A stretch of DNA of 64,000 nucleotides from an uncultured Muribaculaceae bacterium (GCA_910586595.1 CAJUJB010000008.1:22700-86699), one strand, 5' to 3'; counted from the stretch's first letter, positions 35,095-44,044 are shown. A program made the numbers and translations. The notes: a model not told the origin generated them from the letters alone.

Positions 35095-37077
35095 TTACTT
35101 GGCTTTCTTCGCTGCGAAATAGAGGTAACCGATAAGGGCTGCATATGCAAGCAGACCGAGGATCTGCGGAACAAACTCGCCGCCATTCGACGGAACTTCG
35201 GCACCACAGAAGATTGTGATGGCTGCAAACACACCGAAGAGGGCGCCACCGGCAATAAGACCCGACGAAATAAGAGTGCCGCGGTCGGTACGTGCGCGAC
35301 ATACCTCAGGATCCTTCGAGCTGTGGCTTACGAAGTGGTTAACAAGACCACCTACAAGCATAGGGGTGTTGAGATGGAGCGGGAGGAACATGCCGAGGCA
35401 GAACGCGAGGGCAGGCACGCCGAGCCAGTTGAGTATCAGAGCAAGTATGGCGCCGATGATATAGAGAGTCCACGGAGTGGCACCGCCCATCATCATCGGT
35501 TCGATAACCTTAGCCATGGCGTTAGCCTGCGGGGCAGCCATAGCGTCGGGGCCGGTAAAGCCGTAAACTTTATTGAGCATAAGCATAACGCCACCCACAG
35601 TGGCTGCCGACACAAGTGTGCCGAGGAATTTCCAGGTCTCCTGCTTCTTTGGAGTAGAGCCAAGCCAATAACCAATCTTGAGGTCAGTTACAAATCCGCC
35701 GGCCATTGACAACGCAGTACAAACCACACCGCCGAGCACCATAGATGCCACAATACCTGAAGTGCCGTTAAGACCGATAGCCACGAATACACCCGAGGCG
35801 ATGATGAGGGTCATAAGGGTCATGCCGCTCACGGGGTTACTACCAACTATAGCAATTGCATTCGCGGCCACGGTGGTGAAGAGGAACGCGATGACAGTGA
35901 CAACAACCCATGCCACCAGAGCCTGCCAGAAGGTATGGATTACTCCGAACCAGAAGAACAGCAATACACCCACCAGAGCAAGCGCAGAGAAGTATGCGAT
36001 ATGCTTCATGGAAATATCGGTCTGCCAGCGGGGAGTCGAGCCTTGTGTCTGAGCGCCCTTGAGCTCGCGGGCTGCCAGACCGACAGCCTGCGCGATAATG
36101 CCACGCGACTTCACGATGCCGATGATACCGGCCATGGCTATACCACCGATACCGATCATACGGGCATAATCGGCGAAAATAGCCGACGGGCTCATGGCGG
36201 CAATCTCAGGCGAGCCATACGCGCCCATCAGAGGGATGATAAACCACCATACAAAGATAGAGCCGGCAAAAATAACGAAGGCATACTTAAGACCTACAAT
36301 ATATCCAAGACCGAGCACGGCCGCACCGGTGTTGCAGGAGAAGACGAATTTGGTCTTGTCGGCGAGAGTCTGGCCCCACGAGTAAGCTGTAGTAGTCACA
36401 ACTTCAGTCCACCATCCGAAAGTAGCCACGATATAATCATAAAGGCCACCGATGAGAGACGCCACAACCAGCAGTTTGGCCTGGCCACCATCCGCAGTCT
36501 TCGCGCCCTGGCCGCTGATGAGCACCTGGGTCGTAGCTGTAGCTTCGGGGAAAGGATACTTTCCGTGCATATCTTTCACAAAATACTTACGGAAAGGAAT
36601 GAAGAAGAGGATACCCAGCACGCCGCCGAAGAGCGAACTGAGGAAGACCTCAAGGAAGTTTACAGTAATCTCAGGATGGCTTGCCTGAAGGATATAAAGT
36701 GCGGGCAAAGTAAAGATTGTACCTGCCACAATCACACCCGAGCAAGCGCCGATCGACTGGATTATGACATTCTGGCCAAGTGGATCTTTTTTCTTCAGCC
36801 AGCCGGAAAGTCCGACGGCGATAATGGCTATAGGAATGGCGGCCTCAAACACCTGACCTACCTTAAGGCCGAGGTATGCAGCGGCAGCACTGAAAATTAC
36901 CGCGAGCACAAGACCGGTGATAACCGAATAAGGAGTGACCTCCGCATACTCGCGGGCCGGATGCATCACCGGGCGATACTCCTCATCGGCACCAAGCTCT
37001 ACGAAGGCATTTTCCGGCAGATCGATAGGATCGACGTCTGCAGCGGGCACTTCGGGAAGTTTGTCCGTTTTTTTCAT
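35095..37077 (-). CDS. OPT-family oligopeptide transporter
   Basis: A 660-residue membrane protein with about 15 hydrophobic helices. Bacterial OPT blocks are present: YLGLKVGQVFEAAIPIAIIA, GKYPFPEATATTQVLIS and TGPDAMAAPQANAMAKVIEP. It would import small peptides or metal chelates across the inner membrane by proton symport. It starts 19 bases after the lytic transglycosylase gene, at the end of the par operon, a position that could link it to recycling of cell-wall peptides; that link is inference only. Confidence 0.93.
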   Translation of the reverse strand: MKKTDKLPEVPAADVDPIDLPENAFVELGADEEYRPVMHPAREYAEVTPYSVITGLVLAVIFSAAAAYLGLKVGQVFEAAIPIAIIAVGLSGWLKKKDPLGQNVIIQSIGACSGVIVAGTIFTLPALYILQASHPEITVNFLEVFLSSLFGGVLGILFFIPFRKYFVKDMHGKYPFPEATATTQVLISGQGAKTADGGQAKLLVVASLIGGLYDYIVATFGWWTEVVTTTAYSWGQTLADKTKFVFSCNTGAAVLGLGYIVGLKYAFVIFAGSIFVWWFIIPLMGAYGSPEIAAMSPSAIFADYARMIGIGGIAMAGIIGIVKSRGIIAQAVGLAARELKGAQTQGSTPRWQTDISMKHIAYFSALALVGVLLFFWFGVIHTFWQALVAWVVVTVIAFLFTTVAANAIAIVGSNPVSGMTLMTLIIASGVFVAIGLNGTSGIVASMVLGGVVCTALSMAGGFVTDLKIGYWLGSTPKKQETWKFLGTLVSAATVGGVMLMLNKVYGFTGPDAMAAPQANAMAKVIEPMMMGGATPWTLYIIGAILALILNWLGVPALAFCLGMFLPLHLNTPMLVGGLVNHFVSHSSKDPEVCRARTDRGTLISSGLIAGGALFGVFAAITIFCGAEVPSNGGEFVPQILGLLAYAALIGYLYFAAKKAK

Positions 37078-37096
37078 ATTATCAGAAGGTTAAAGG

Positions 37097-38827
37097 TTAT
37101 TTTGCGGGGATTTTGATTTTCTGGCCAACCTGAATCTGGTCGCCGGCGAAATTATTGGCTTTTTTAATCGCAGCCACTGTCACACCATATCTCTTGGCGA
37201 TTTTTGAAAGGTTCTCGCCACGACGCACAGTGTGGGTCTGCGTCTTGGGCTTCGCTGTTGACGTGGTAGTCTGTTTCTTAGGCTTGGCAGCCTGAGCTTT
37301 TGCTTTAGGGGCAGGCTCGGGCTCTTTCACAGCAGGTTCGGGAGTAGATTCTGCCGCCGGAGCTGAAAATGCAGCTGCAACACTACCAGCCGCCGTAACT
37401 GTAGAATCGGCAGCCACCGAATCAGTCGGAGCAACCGGCGCACCGGAAACAGACACCGAGTCAGGCACGACAATATTTGTATTGACGGTATCGGGTGCAA
37501 CTACATTTGCGGCTTCTTCAGCGGGAGCCTGGGGTTTATAGCGACGTTGCACGGTTTTGATTTTCAGCCTCTGACCAGCCTTCACACTCTTACCGATTTT
37601 ATTATCCTTGCGGATTGCCGCAACAGTCACGCCGTATTTTTTGGCAATCTTGGCGAGAGTCTCACCTCTGGCAACCTTGTGGTACTGCACAACTTCCTCA
37701 TCGTAATATTCACCTCGTGAGTCACGACCGGTAGCAGCGCCTGTGGCAGGCTCCACGATTCCGCGACGGGCATATTTAGCCGCATCGTGGTTGACGATGG
37801 AGTCTTCATTAACTATATACGCGTATGCCTGCAGCGAAGGGAGAACAAGTGAATAGGGCTTTATGTCGCCGGGGATGAGATCCTGACGGAACTGAGGATT
37901 AAGTGCTCGGAGTTCGGCAACCGGAATATCCATCACTTGCGAAATCTGGTCGAAATGCACGCGACGGCTTACATGCACCGTATCAATCACAATCGGGCGC
38001 TTGGCCAAAGCGGGAGAGATGTTGTGATCTTTATGATAGGTCATGATATAGTTGGCGGCAATAAAAGCCGGCACATAACCTCGGGTCTCGGCGGGGAGGA
38101 AGGGATATATCTCCCAGAAGTCGTGTTTACCATCTCCGACTCTCCTAAGGGCCTTATTCACATTACCGGGGCCGCAATTGTAGGCAGCGATGGCCAGCGA
38201 CCAATCATTATATGTCTGATACAGCTGCTTGAGATATCTGGCTGCCGCATCGGAGGCAAGATATGGGTCACGGCGCTGATCGATAAGAGAGTTGACCTCC
38301 AAGCCAAGACCTTTTGCGGTTGCCGGCATGAACTGCCACAGACCGGCGGCGCCGGCTTTAGAGACGGCCGTAGGCACAAGGGCCGACTCGATAACCGGCA
38401 AGTATCTCAATTCGAGCGGCATGCCGTGACGCTCAAGCGCCTCCTCAAAAATAGGCATGTAATAAAGGCTCAAGCCAAGCATATTCTCGACGAGCTGACG
38501 CTTGTTGGCATAGAACCGGATAGTATTTTTCACCACCGAATTAAGCGGCATTTCAATCACAGTCGGCAAAGTAGAGAGACGCTCGAGCAGGACCTCGTCA
38601 GAGAAATCCTGTGACGAACGGCTGTCAGCCTCATAATCAAGCACGGTATAAGTCTGAAGATACCAGTTTTCAAGCATTGCACGGGTATCCGTTTCAAAAC
38701 TCTCCGGAAGGCAAACAGTGGGCTGCATCGTATCATCTGAAACGGACAAGACCGAATCAGCGCCCCAGACAGGGAAGGCCGCACACGCGGCAGCCGCACC
38801 TATGATAAGATTAGTGAATATTTTCAT
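37097..38827 (-). CDS. mltD: MltD-like membrane-associated lytic transglycosylase with two LysM domains
   Basis: A 576-residue protein with signal peptide (to about FPVWGAD). The SLT domain at about 125-280 has the catalytic Glu in LRYLPVIESALVP, then AGAAGLWQFMPATAKGLG and IAAYNCGPGNVNKAL. Two LysM repeats follow: HKVARGETLAKIAKKYGVT (about 380) and HTVRRGENLSKIAKRYGVT (about 530). Between them lies an Ala/Pro/Thr-rich linker of about 90 residues. It cleaves peptidoglycan to anhydro-muropeptides in the periplasm. It follows the DUF5683 gene by 19 bases; the order parA-parB-DUF5683-transglycosylase is familiar from other Bacteroidales. Confidence 0.94.
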   Translation of the reverse strand: MKIFTNLIIGAAAACAAFPVWGADSVLSVSDDTMQPTVCLPESFETDTRAMLENWYLQTYTVLDYEADSRSSQDFSDEVLLERLSTLPTVIEMPLNSVVKNTIRFYANKRQLVENMLGLSLYYMPIFEEALERHGMPLELRYLPVIESALVPTAVSKAGAAGLWQFMPATAKGLGLEVNSLIDQRRDPYLASDAAARYLKQLYQTYNDWSLAIAAYNCGPGNVNKALRRVGDGKHDFWEIYPFLPAETRGYVPAFIAANYIMTYHKDHNISPALAKRPIVIDTVHVSRRVHFDQISQVMDIPVAELRALNPQFRQDLIPGDIKPYSLVLPSLQAYAYIVNEDSIVNHDAAKYARRGIVEPATGAATGRDSRGEYYDEEVVQYHKVARGETLAKIAKKYGVTVAAIRKDNKIGKSVKAGQRLKIKTVQRRYKPQAPAEEAANVVAPDTVNTNIVVPDSVSVSGAPVAPTDSVAADSTVTAAGSVAAAFSAPAAESTPEPAVKEPEPAPKAKAQAAKPKKQTTTSTAKPKTQTHTVRRGENLSKIAKRYGVTVAAIKKANNFAGDQIQVGQKIKIPAK

Positions 38828-38846
38828 TTACGTATTGACAGTTGAT

Positions 38847-39620
38847 TCAGAAATTAAAAGCCCAGCACAACCCGACGGCAGGTTTCATTCCGCGGGCATC
38901 AGGGAATACAGCCGGAGCCCAGTCAAGCGACAGATCCGGGGAAATATCAAAGTGGGATAGAGAGGCATCGACATATGCGTCGACCATAGCCACCAGATAG
39001 ACGCCGACCATGCATATGATACAGAGGTCGCGGTTTCTACGGTAGAAATTTTTGCGTGACTGGAGCACATTAGTCAACCATGTGTGGTCAAGGTCACTCT
39101 CCTGCGTGGTCGGAGGGAAGAAATCCATATACGATTTGGTATTGGGGTCACTGTCCATGATGTCGCGGTATGCCTTTGTATAATCGTTCAGCATCCCGTT
39201 GTTCCATGTCGTGGCGTACCCTAATCCCATATAGGCACCTATCACAATAGGCAGTTTCCAATAACGACGGTTGTAGAGCTGTCCGAGTCCGGGGAAGAGG
39301 GCAGCCATCCATACGGCACGGTTGGGGTCAGGATTAAATACCTCTTCCCGTTCCTCCCAGCGGTCATAAGCAGTTTCTTTCACCACCGGAACCTCTTCCT
39401 TCACAGTGGCCGCATCAATCTGAGCATCACCCAATAAGATGCGGATGCTGTCGGGTGCCTCGGCGATTGTATCGGTCGTATTGTGATGCCGTTTCACAGG
39501 CATTCTATGGTCTGGAGCCTGCGCAGCTGCATTGAGCGCCATACACGCACAAAGCACGCAAAGCCCGTTGCGGACAATGCGTGCGATATTTTCACGTATA
39601 TTGCCAAGCCTAATTATCAT
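38847..39620 (-). CDS. DUF5683-family protein
   Basis: A 257-residue protein of unknown function. An N-terminal signal or anchor helix (LCVLCACMALNAAAQ) precedes a low-complexity acidic linker and the DUF5683 domain (NRAVWMAALFPGLGQLYNRR, KLPIVIGAYMGLGYATTWNN), with a second hydrophobic segment, DLCIICMVGVYLVAMVDAYVDA. It overlaps the parB stop by 11 bases and precedes the transglycosylase gene, so it is part of the par operon. Location is probably the inner or outer membrane. Confidence 0.85.
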   Translation of the reverse strand: MIIRLGNIRENIARIVRNGLCVLCACMALNAAAQAPDHRMPVKRHHNTTDTIAEAPDSIRILLGDAQIDAATVKEEVPVVKETAYDRWEEREEVFNPDPNRAVWMAALFPGLGQLYNRRYWKLPIVIGAYMGLGYATTWNNGMLNDYTKAYRDIMDSDPNTKSYMDFFPPTTQESDLDHTWLTNVLQSRKNFYRRNRDLCIICMVGVYLVAMVDAYVDASLSHFDISPDLSLDWAPAVFPDARGMKPAVGLCWAFNF

Positions 39621-40497
39621 CTTGTTGTTTCAAAGAATCAAATAGGGTTATAAGCCTCTCAAGCTCGTCTTCGTTCTTGAATGGGAAAGTGATGCGTCCT
39701 CGTCCTTGCTTGTCACAGGAGAACTGCACCGGCGTGCGGAATGCCGAGGAAAGATGGCGTTTAAGCACGTCATAGTCACTTGGCTCATATTTAGCAGCCG
39801 GGCGCTGTTTCTCCGCTGCAAGCCCATTCTCGTAAGCTTTGGCGAGCTCCTCTACCCTGCGCACCGAAAGACCCTGCTTCAGAATCTCATTATACAATTT
39901 CAGCTGCAAAGCCGGATCGGAGATTGTGAGCAGCGCACGCGCATGCCCCATATCGACACGTTTATCACGAAGGCCAAGCTGCACTTCCGCAGGGAGCTTA
40001 AGCAGGCGTAAGAAGTTGGCAATAGTGGCACGTTTCTTACCGATACGCTCACTGAGGCGTTCCTGAGTAAGATTGTATTGATCGATGAGCTTACGGAAGG
40101 TCAAGGCAATTTCTATCGCGTTCAGATCTTCGCGCTGTATATTCTCGATCAAAGCCATCTCCGTGAGCTCGGCATCGTTTGCTGTGCGGATATATGCCGG
40201 CACAGATTCGAGGCCGGCCATCAAAGCCGCACGGTAACGGCGCTCGCCAGCTATAATCTGATATGAGTCGCCTCCGGTCTTTCTCAGTGACAGAGGCTGT
40301 ATTATACCGATCTGGCGTATTGAGGCGGCCAGCTCCTCCAGCGACTCATCGTCGAAATTTATTCGGGGCTGATCGGGATTAGGAGATATGGATGCCAGAG
40401 GGATGTCATTGATTGCCGACGAACCACTTGCGGGAACATCGTCCATCGATATAAGCGAGTCGAGACCTCGCCCGAGGGCATTGCGTTTTACAGACAT
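39610..40497 (-). CDS. parB: Chromosome-partitioning protein ParB
   Basis: A 295-residue ParB/Spo0J. It has the N-terminal GRGLDSLI motif that stimulates ParA, the CTP-binding domain with GERRYRAALMAG and ALIENIQREDLNAIE, and an HTH (TQERLSERIGKKRATIANFL) for parS binding. A C-terminal dimerisation domain ends the protein. It loads on parS DNA and slides as a CTP clamp. The gene follows parA by 22 bases. A parS-like imperfect inverted repeat lies upstream of parA. Confidence 0.97.
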   Translation of the reverse strand: MSVKRNALGRGLDSLISMDDVPASGSSAINDIPLASISPNPDQPRINFDDESLEELAASIRQIGIIQPLSLRKTGGDSYQIIAGERRYRAALMAGLESVPAYIRTANDAELTEMALIENIQREDLNAIEIALTFRKLIDQYNLTQERLSERIGKKRATIANFLRLLKLPAEVQLGLRDKRVDMGHARALLTISDPALQLKLYNEILKQGLSVRRVEELAKAYENGLAAEKQRPAAKYEPSDYDVLKRHLSSAFRTPVQFSCDKQGRGRITFPFKNEDELERLITLFDSLKQQDDN

Positions 40498-40519
40498 TTT
40501 AGGTTAAGCTCTGATCAGA

Positions 40520-41305
40520 TTATGATGCGCGTCGCTGGCGACGGGCGTTTTTGGATATTAATTCTTTCGCAAGCAAGACATGGCTGGTGGCTCCGCGGCT
40601 TTCCGAGTCGTAGAGCAATGCGGGCAGACCATGACTTGGAGCTTCACTTAGCCTGATATTGCGGGGAATGACAGTATCGAAAACCATTTCGGCGAAATGC
40701 CCCTTTAGCTCTTCATAGATTTGATTTGCAAGGCGAAGGCGGGCATCGTACATTGTGAGGAGGAAGCCCTCGATCTCAAGATGCGGATTAAGCCTCGACT
40801 TGATGATGCGGATGGTATTCAACAACTTGCTGATACCTTCGAGGGCAAAATATTCAGCCTGAACAGGAATGATGACAGAGTCAGCCGCCGTAAGGGCATT
40901 GACGGTGATAAGGCCAAGCGAAGGAGAACAATCAATTATAACGTAATCATATTTTTCCTTCACGGGCTCAAGCAAGCGCTCAAGCACACGCTCACGGTCG
41001 GGCTTGCTGATTAACTCAATCTCCGCTCCGGCAAGATCGATGCGCGATCCGACGAGATAAAGGCCATCCATACAAGTGGGCACTTCCGAGCCGTCGACCG
41101 GGTATCCGTCGACCATACACTCGTAAATCGATGAAGTCATCGTGCGTGGATCAATTCCGTAGCCAGAAGTCGCATTAGCCTGAGGATCGGCGTCGATAAT
41201 CATCACCTTCTTTCCCTCTGCAGCTAAAGAAGCCGCAAGGTTGATTGTAGTGGTAGTTTTTCCGACGCCTCCTTTCTGATTGGCGATCGCTATGATTTTT
41301 CCCAT
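40520..41305 (-). CDS. parA: Chromosome-partitioning ATPase ParA
   Basis: A 261-residue Soj/ParA ATPase. The deviant Walker A motif is KGGVGKTTTTINLAASL, with DADPQANAT (Walker A'/switch) and VIIDCSPSLG (Walker B) following. The length is that of chromosomal ParA without an N-terminal DNA-binding extension. It binds DNA non-specifically and moves ParB-parS complexes. It is first in the operon parA-parB-DUF5683-mltD-OPT. A near-consensus -7 box (TTACTTTG, 41342-41335) lies 30 bases upstream. Confidence 0.97.
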   Translation of the reverse strand: MGKIIAIANQKGGVGKTTTTINLAASLAAEGKKVMIIDADPQANATSGYGIDPRTMTSSIYECMVDGYPVDGSEVPTCMDGLYLVGSRIDLAGAEIELISKPDRERVLERLLEPVKEKYDYVIIDCSPSLGLITVNALTAADSVIIPVQAEYFALEGISKLLNTIRIIKSRLNPHLEIEGFLLTMYDARLRLANQIYEELKGHFAEMVFDTVIPRNIRLSEAPSHGLPALLYDSESRGATSHVLLAKELISKNARRQRRAS

Positions 41306-41638
41306 ATAAAACAGGTGTGTGAGAGATTAGGCCACAAAGTAACGAAATATTCGTGAAACGCGAAAATTTTGTTCCACGAAATTTCACCAATGTGTTGATA
41401 ACTCCTCTTTTTGTTGATAAGTCAAAGCATCAAGACAGGCCCCAACACTATAAAAATTCCGGTCGGCTTATGACAAGAATTTTAGGCACGCTGACAACGT
41501 CAAAAAAATCAAAATATAACTCACGAATATACAAGCCGTTACGCGTCAAGCGAAAAATTTTTCGCCTAACAGCAACAAAAAAAGTTGAAAAAAGTTTTGG
41601 TCATTCAAAAAAATGTGTCTAACTTTGCACTCGCAAAC
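41306..41638. other. AT-rich non-coding region between parA and the tRNA gene, candidate replication/partition site
   Basis: No convincing gene here; an 89-codon plus-strand frame (41353-41622) has no family resemblance and odd composition. Visible elements are an imperfect inverted repeat TCGTGAAAC (41351-41359) / GTTCCACGA (41371-41379) resembling parS half-sites; two copies of TGTTGATAA (41393-41401, 41412-41420), one base from the DnaA box TGTGGATAA; and a perfect 16-base palindrome GCGAAAAATTTTTCGC (41550-41565). The tRNA promoter lies at its right end. Confidence 0.45.
41596..41627 (+). promoter_or_regulatory. Promoter of the tRNA-CAT gene
   Basis: TTTG (41596-41599), a 20-base spacer and TAACTTTG (41620-41627) give an exact Bacteroidetes promoter, 11 bases before the mature tRNA start. 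Confidence 0.85.
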
Positions 41639-41712
41639 GGCGGGATAGCTCAGTTGGTTAGAGCGTCGGATTCATAACCCGGAGGTCACGAGTTCAATTC
41701 TCGTTCCCGCCA
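41639..41712 (+). tRNA. tRNA-Met (anticodon CAT)
   Basis: A 74-base cloverleaf. The acceptor stem GGCGGGA/TCCCGCC is fully paired, with discriminator A; the D arm GCTC/GAGC and the T arm ACGAG-TTCAATT-CTCGT are intact; the anticodon loop is TTCATAA. The paired G1-C72 argues against the bacterial initiator tRNA. It is either elongator Met or the Ile tRNA whose CAT anticodon is modified with lysidine, and I favour elongator Met. CCA is not encoded (CACC follows). Confidence 0.93.
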
Positions 41713-41736
41713 CACCTAATAAACCAATCATCGCAT

Positions 41737-41766
41737 AAAGCCGAAGCATAACGCTCCGGCTTTTTT
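41737..41766 (+). terminator. Terminator after the tRNA gene
   Basis: AAAGCCG-A-AGC and GCT-C-CGGCTTTTTT form a stem with one mismatch followed by six Ts, 25 bases past the tRNA end and just before pyrK. Confidence 0.8.
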
Positions 41767-41780
41767 CATACCCTCACACG

Positions 41781-42551
41781 ATGAAACATCAACTACTGCT
41801 TCGCGTCGAGTTTGTGAATCATTTGAAAGGTGGATTGATTCACCTCGGCCTTGTGGCTCCCGACGGCTCAGATCTGCCGTACATGGCCCCCGGACAATTT
41901 GTTGAAGTGGCCGTCGACAAAGCAAAAGTGCTGCTCAACCGCCCGTTCTCTATTTTCAATTTCACCCCACGTATGCTCGAATTGCTCGTAAAGCCCTTAG
42001 GTCGCGCGAGCGATGCACTTGGCCAATATGAGTCAGGCGATACACTTAGAGTCATCGCGCCATTAGGCCGTGGATTCTCGCAGCCAGACCAGACTGCCAA
42101 GGTGCTGCTTGCCGGCGGTGGCGTGGGTGTTGCACCACTTTATTACCAGGCCCGAGCGCTCAATGAGCGGGGAATACGCCCCACCTTGGTTTACGGCGAG
42201 CGCACCGCCCCCGACTCTACCCTGCGCAAACTGCTGGCAGAGGTTGCAGACCTCCATATCTGCACAGACGACGGCTCTGAGGGGCATCACGGATTCATGA
42301 TGACACATCCCGCCATAACCGAAGGAAATTACACCATCATGCAGGTATGTGGCCCCATGCGCATGATGCAGAGCCTCCATGCTATGTACGCCGGAGGTAC
42401 TCTCCACGCCAAAGAGGCCGAGTTTTCGCTTGAGAATAAAATGGCTTGCGGCCTGGGCGCCTGCCTTTGCTGCGTAGAACAAACCACCACCGGAAACCGA
42501 TGCGTATGCACCGATGGCCCGGTATTTAATGCAAACGAACTGCCATGGTAG
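41781..42551 (+). CDS. pyrK: Dihydroorotate dehydrogenase electron-transfer subunit
   Basis: A 256-residue PyrK. The FAD domain has LLNRPFSIFN and VKPLGRASDAL, the NAD domain has LLAGGGVGVAPLYYQA, and the C-terminal [2Fe-2S] site is CGLGACLCCVEQ plus a later Cys (RCVCTDGP). It transfers electrons from PyrD's FMN to NAD+ in pyrimidine synthesis, in the cytoplasm. It overlaps pyrD by 7 bases, as expected for a stoichiometric heterotetramer. It starts 15 bases after the tRNA terminator, and I saw no clear promoter of its own. Confidence 0.96.
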   Translation: MKHQLLLRVEFVNHLKGGLIHLGLVAPDGSDLPYMAPGQFVEVAVDKAKVLLNRPFSIFNFTPRMLELLVKPLGRASDALGQYESGDTLRVIAPLGRGFSQPDQTAKVLLAGGGVGVAPLYYQARALNERGIRPTLVYGERTAPDSTLRKLLAEVADLHICTDDGSEGHHGFMMTHPAITEGNYTIMQVCGPMRMMQSLHAMYAGGTLHAKEAEFSLENKMACGLGACLCCVEQTTTGNRCVCTDGPVFNANELPW

Positions 42552-43450
42552 ACTTATCGACACGAATCGGATCACTCGAATTAAAAAATCCTGTACTGAC
42601 AGCCTCGGGCACCTTCGGATACGGGCTGGAATACGCTGATTTTATCGACCTCTCACATCTCGGAGGTTTTGTAGTGAAAGGAACTACACTTGAGCCTCGC
42701 GAAGGCAATCCTTATCCACGTATGGCCGAGACTCCAATGGGTATGCTGAATGCCGTCGGCCTACAAAACAAGGGCGTCGATCATTTTATCGACCATATCT
42801 ACCCGCAGATAAAAGATTGCGGATCAGAAGTTATCGTAAATGTTTCAGGTAAGTCGGTTGCCGACTACGCCGCCACTGCAGAAAAACTATCAGCTCTTCC
42901 GGGGCTGAACGCAATCGAACTTAACATTTCGTGCCCTAACGTTAAGCAAGGCGGTATGGCATTCGGAACCACATGTGACGGTGCCGCATCCGTTGTTGAC
43001 GCAGTACGCAAGGTGTGGCCACGCCATCTGATGGTCAAACTTTCGCCTAACGTCACCTCTATAACCGACATAGCCAAAGCCGCAGAAGGCGCCGGTGCCG
43101 ACAGTCTTTCGCTGATTAATACGATGCTCGGCATGGCTATCGACATAGAACGTCGTAAGCCGGTTTTATCTACCGTCACCGGAGGTATGTCAGGCCCGGC
43201 AGTGAAGCCCGTAGCCGTACGCATGGTTTGGCAGGTTGCCAAGGCTGTGGGCATACCGGTAGTAGGTCTGGGTGGCATCTGCACAGCCGAAGACGCCATA
43301 GAGTTTATCATGGCCGGTGCCAGCGCCATCCAGGTAGGCACAGCAAACTTCATCGACCCAACCGTCACCCAGAAAATAATTGACGGCATGGAGTCGTGGT
43401 GCGAACGTCACGGCGTAAGCCGCTTACTGGACTTACGCGGAATCTGCTGA
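42545..43450 (+). CDS. pyrD: Dihydroorotate dehydrogenase B catalytic subunit
   Basis: A 301-residue class 1B enzyme. It has NPVLTASGTFGYG near the N-terminus, the catalytic Cys in ELNISCPNVKQGG, and the FMN-binding C-terminal blocks VVGLGGICTAEDAIEFIMAG and AIQVGTANF. It oxidises dihydroorotate to orotate and works with PyrK, encoded just upstream with a 7-base overlap. The gene ends 6 bases before the convergent SecB-like gene. Confidence 0.97.
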   Translation: MVDLSTRIGSLELKNPVLTASGTFGYGLEYADFIDLSHLGGFVVKGTTLEPREGNPYPRMAETPMGMLNAVGLQNKGVDHFIDHIYPQIKDCGSEVIVNVSGKSVADYAATAEKLSALPGLNAIELNISCPNVKQGGMAFGTTCDGAASVVDAVRKVWPRHLMVKLSPNVTSITDIAKAAEGAGADSLSLINTMLGMAIDIERRKPVLSTVTGGMSGPAVKPVAVRMVWQVAKAVGIPVVGLGGICTAEDAIEFIMAGASAIQVGTANFIDPTVTQKIIDGMESWCERHGVSRLLDLRGIC

Positions 43451-43456
43451 TTTAAA

Positions 43457-43903
43457 TCAGGAACCAAACTGCAGCCTGTACATCAAGGCTGTAAGATCGA
43501 TAATCGGGAGTGGTCGGAAGCGCAGCTGAGTGTCAGCAGTGCGCACCGCCACCACTCCCCTCAGTGAACCGACGGCTATGCCAAGCATAGTGGTCATCAC
43601 CTTACCGGATACAATCACTTCCTCGCCTTGCAATGCAATAATATCGCGCAGGCCTGGAATCTCAAAAGTTGCGACTACCGAGCACGAAAGGACGCGGGTT
43701 CTGATCAAACCGATGACGGCCACATATGAACATGTGACGACGAGACTGATCAGCGATCGATCGAAATCCGGCACAGCTCTCACATTCAAATCCACATTCA
43801 CCGGGGTCCGTCCGAGCCGTCTGATGGCCCGGCGGTTTATTGCCGTTGCGCCTTCTACTTCGCGCACCGAAACAAGGCTGAGATTAACAGGGGTATCTTC
43901 CAT
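43457..43903 (-). CDS. Small SecB-fold-like protein
   Basis: A 148-residue protein starting at MEDTPVNLSLVSV (43903). The frame is open for another 135 bases, but a promoter (43983-43952) lies within that extension, which fixes the shorter start. Alternating beta strands (VNVDLNVRAVPDFD, SLISLVVTCSYVAV) and a C-terminal block GIAVGSLRGVVAVRTADTQL then LPIIDLTALM recall the SecB-like chaperones of Bacteroidetes, whose equivalent region reads as a helix then a LPxxxL tail. The assignment is by overall pattern and is tentative. It is divergent from the SusR-like gene and convergent with pyrD. Confidence 0.55.
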   Translation of the reverse strand: MEDTPVNLSLVSVREVEGATAINRRAIRRLGRTPVNVDLNVRAVPDFDRSLISLVVTCSYVAVIGLIRTRVLSCSVVATFEIPGLRDIIALQGEEVIVSGKVMTTMLGIAVGSLRGVVAVRTADTQLRFRPLPIIDLTALMYRLQFGS

Positions 43904-43951
43904 ATAAGTTATAACACGCCCCCGGCATATTGTGTTGGGCCTGCGGGCATG

Positions 43952-43983
43952 CAAATATAAGCATAAGTCGACTTCAATCCAAA
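43952..43983 (-). promoter_or_regulatory. Promoter of the SecB-like gene
   Basis: TTTG (43983-43980), 20-base spacer and TATATTTG (43959-43952) on the minus strand give a full match to the Bacteroidetes consensus, about 50 bases before the ATG at 43903. Confidence 0.82.
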
Positions 43984-44044
43984 ATTTATTTCCGCCAAAG
44001 GCTCCGAGCCCCTCCTCCAACACCTCTAAAAGGCACAATTGTAG

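Noticed and set aside
35019..35255. N-terminal extension of the MATE gene to 35255
   Set aside because: It lies within the OPT gene's last 160 bases and adds a Ser/Arg-rich stretch without membrane character; the family start is at 35018.
35935..37116. 393-codon plus-strand reading frame
   Set aside because: It lies antisense to the OPT transporter gene, has no family resemblance and a charged, repetitive composition typical of shadow frames.
41353..41622. 89-codon plus-strand frame upstream of the tRNA
   Set aside because: Lys/Arg-rich without family pattern, runs across the palindrome and the tRNA promoter; non-coding signals explain the region better.
43904..44038. N-terminal extension of the SecB-like gene to 44038
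   Set aside because: A full promoter lies inside the extension, so it would not be transcribed.
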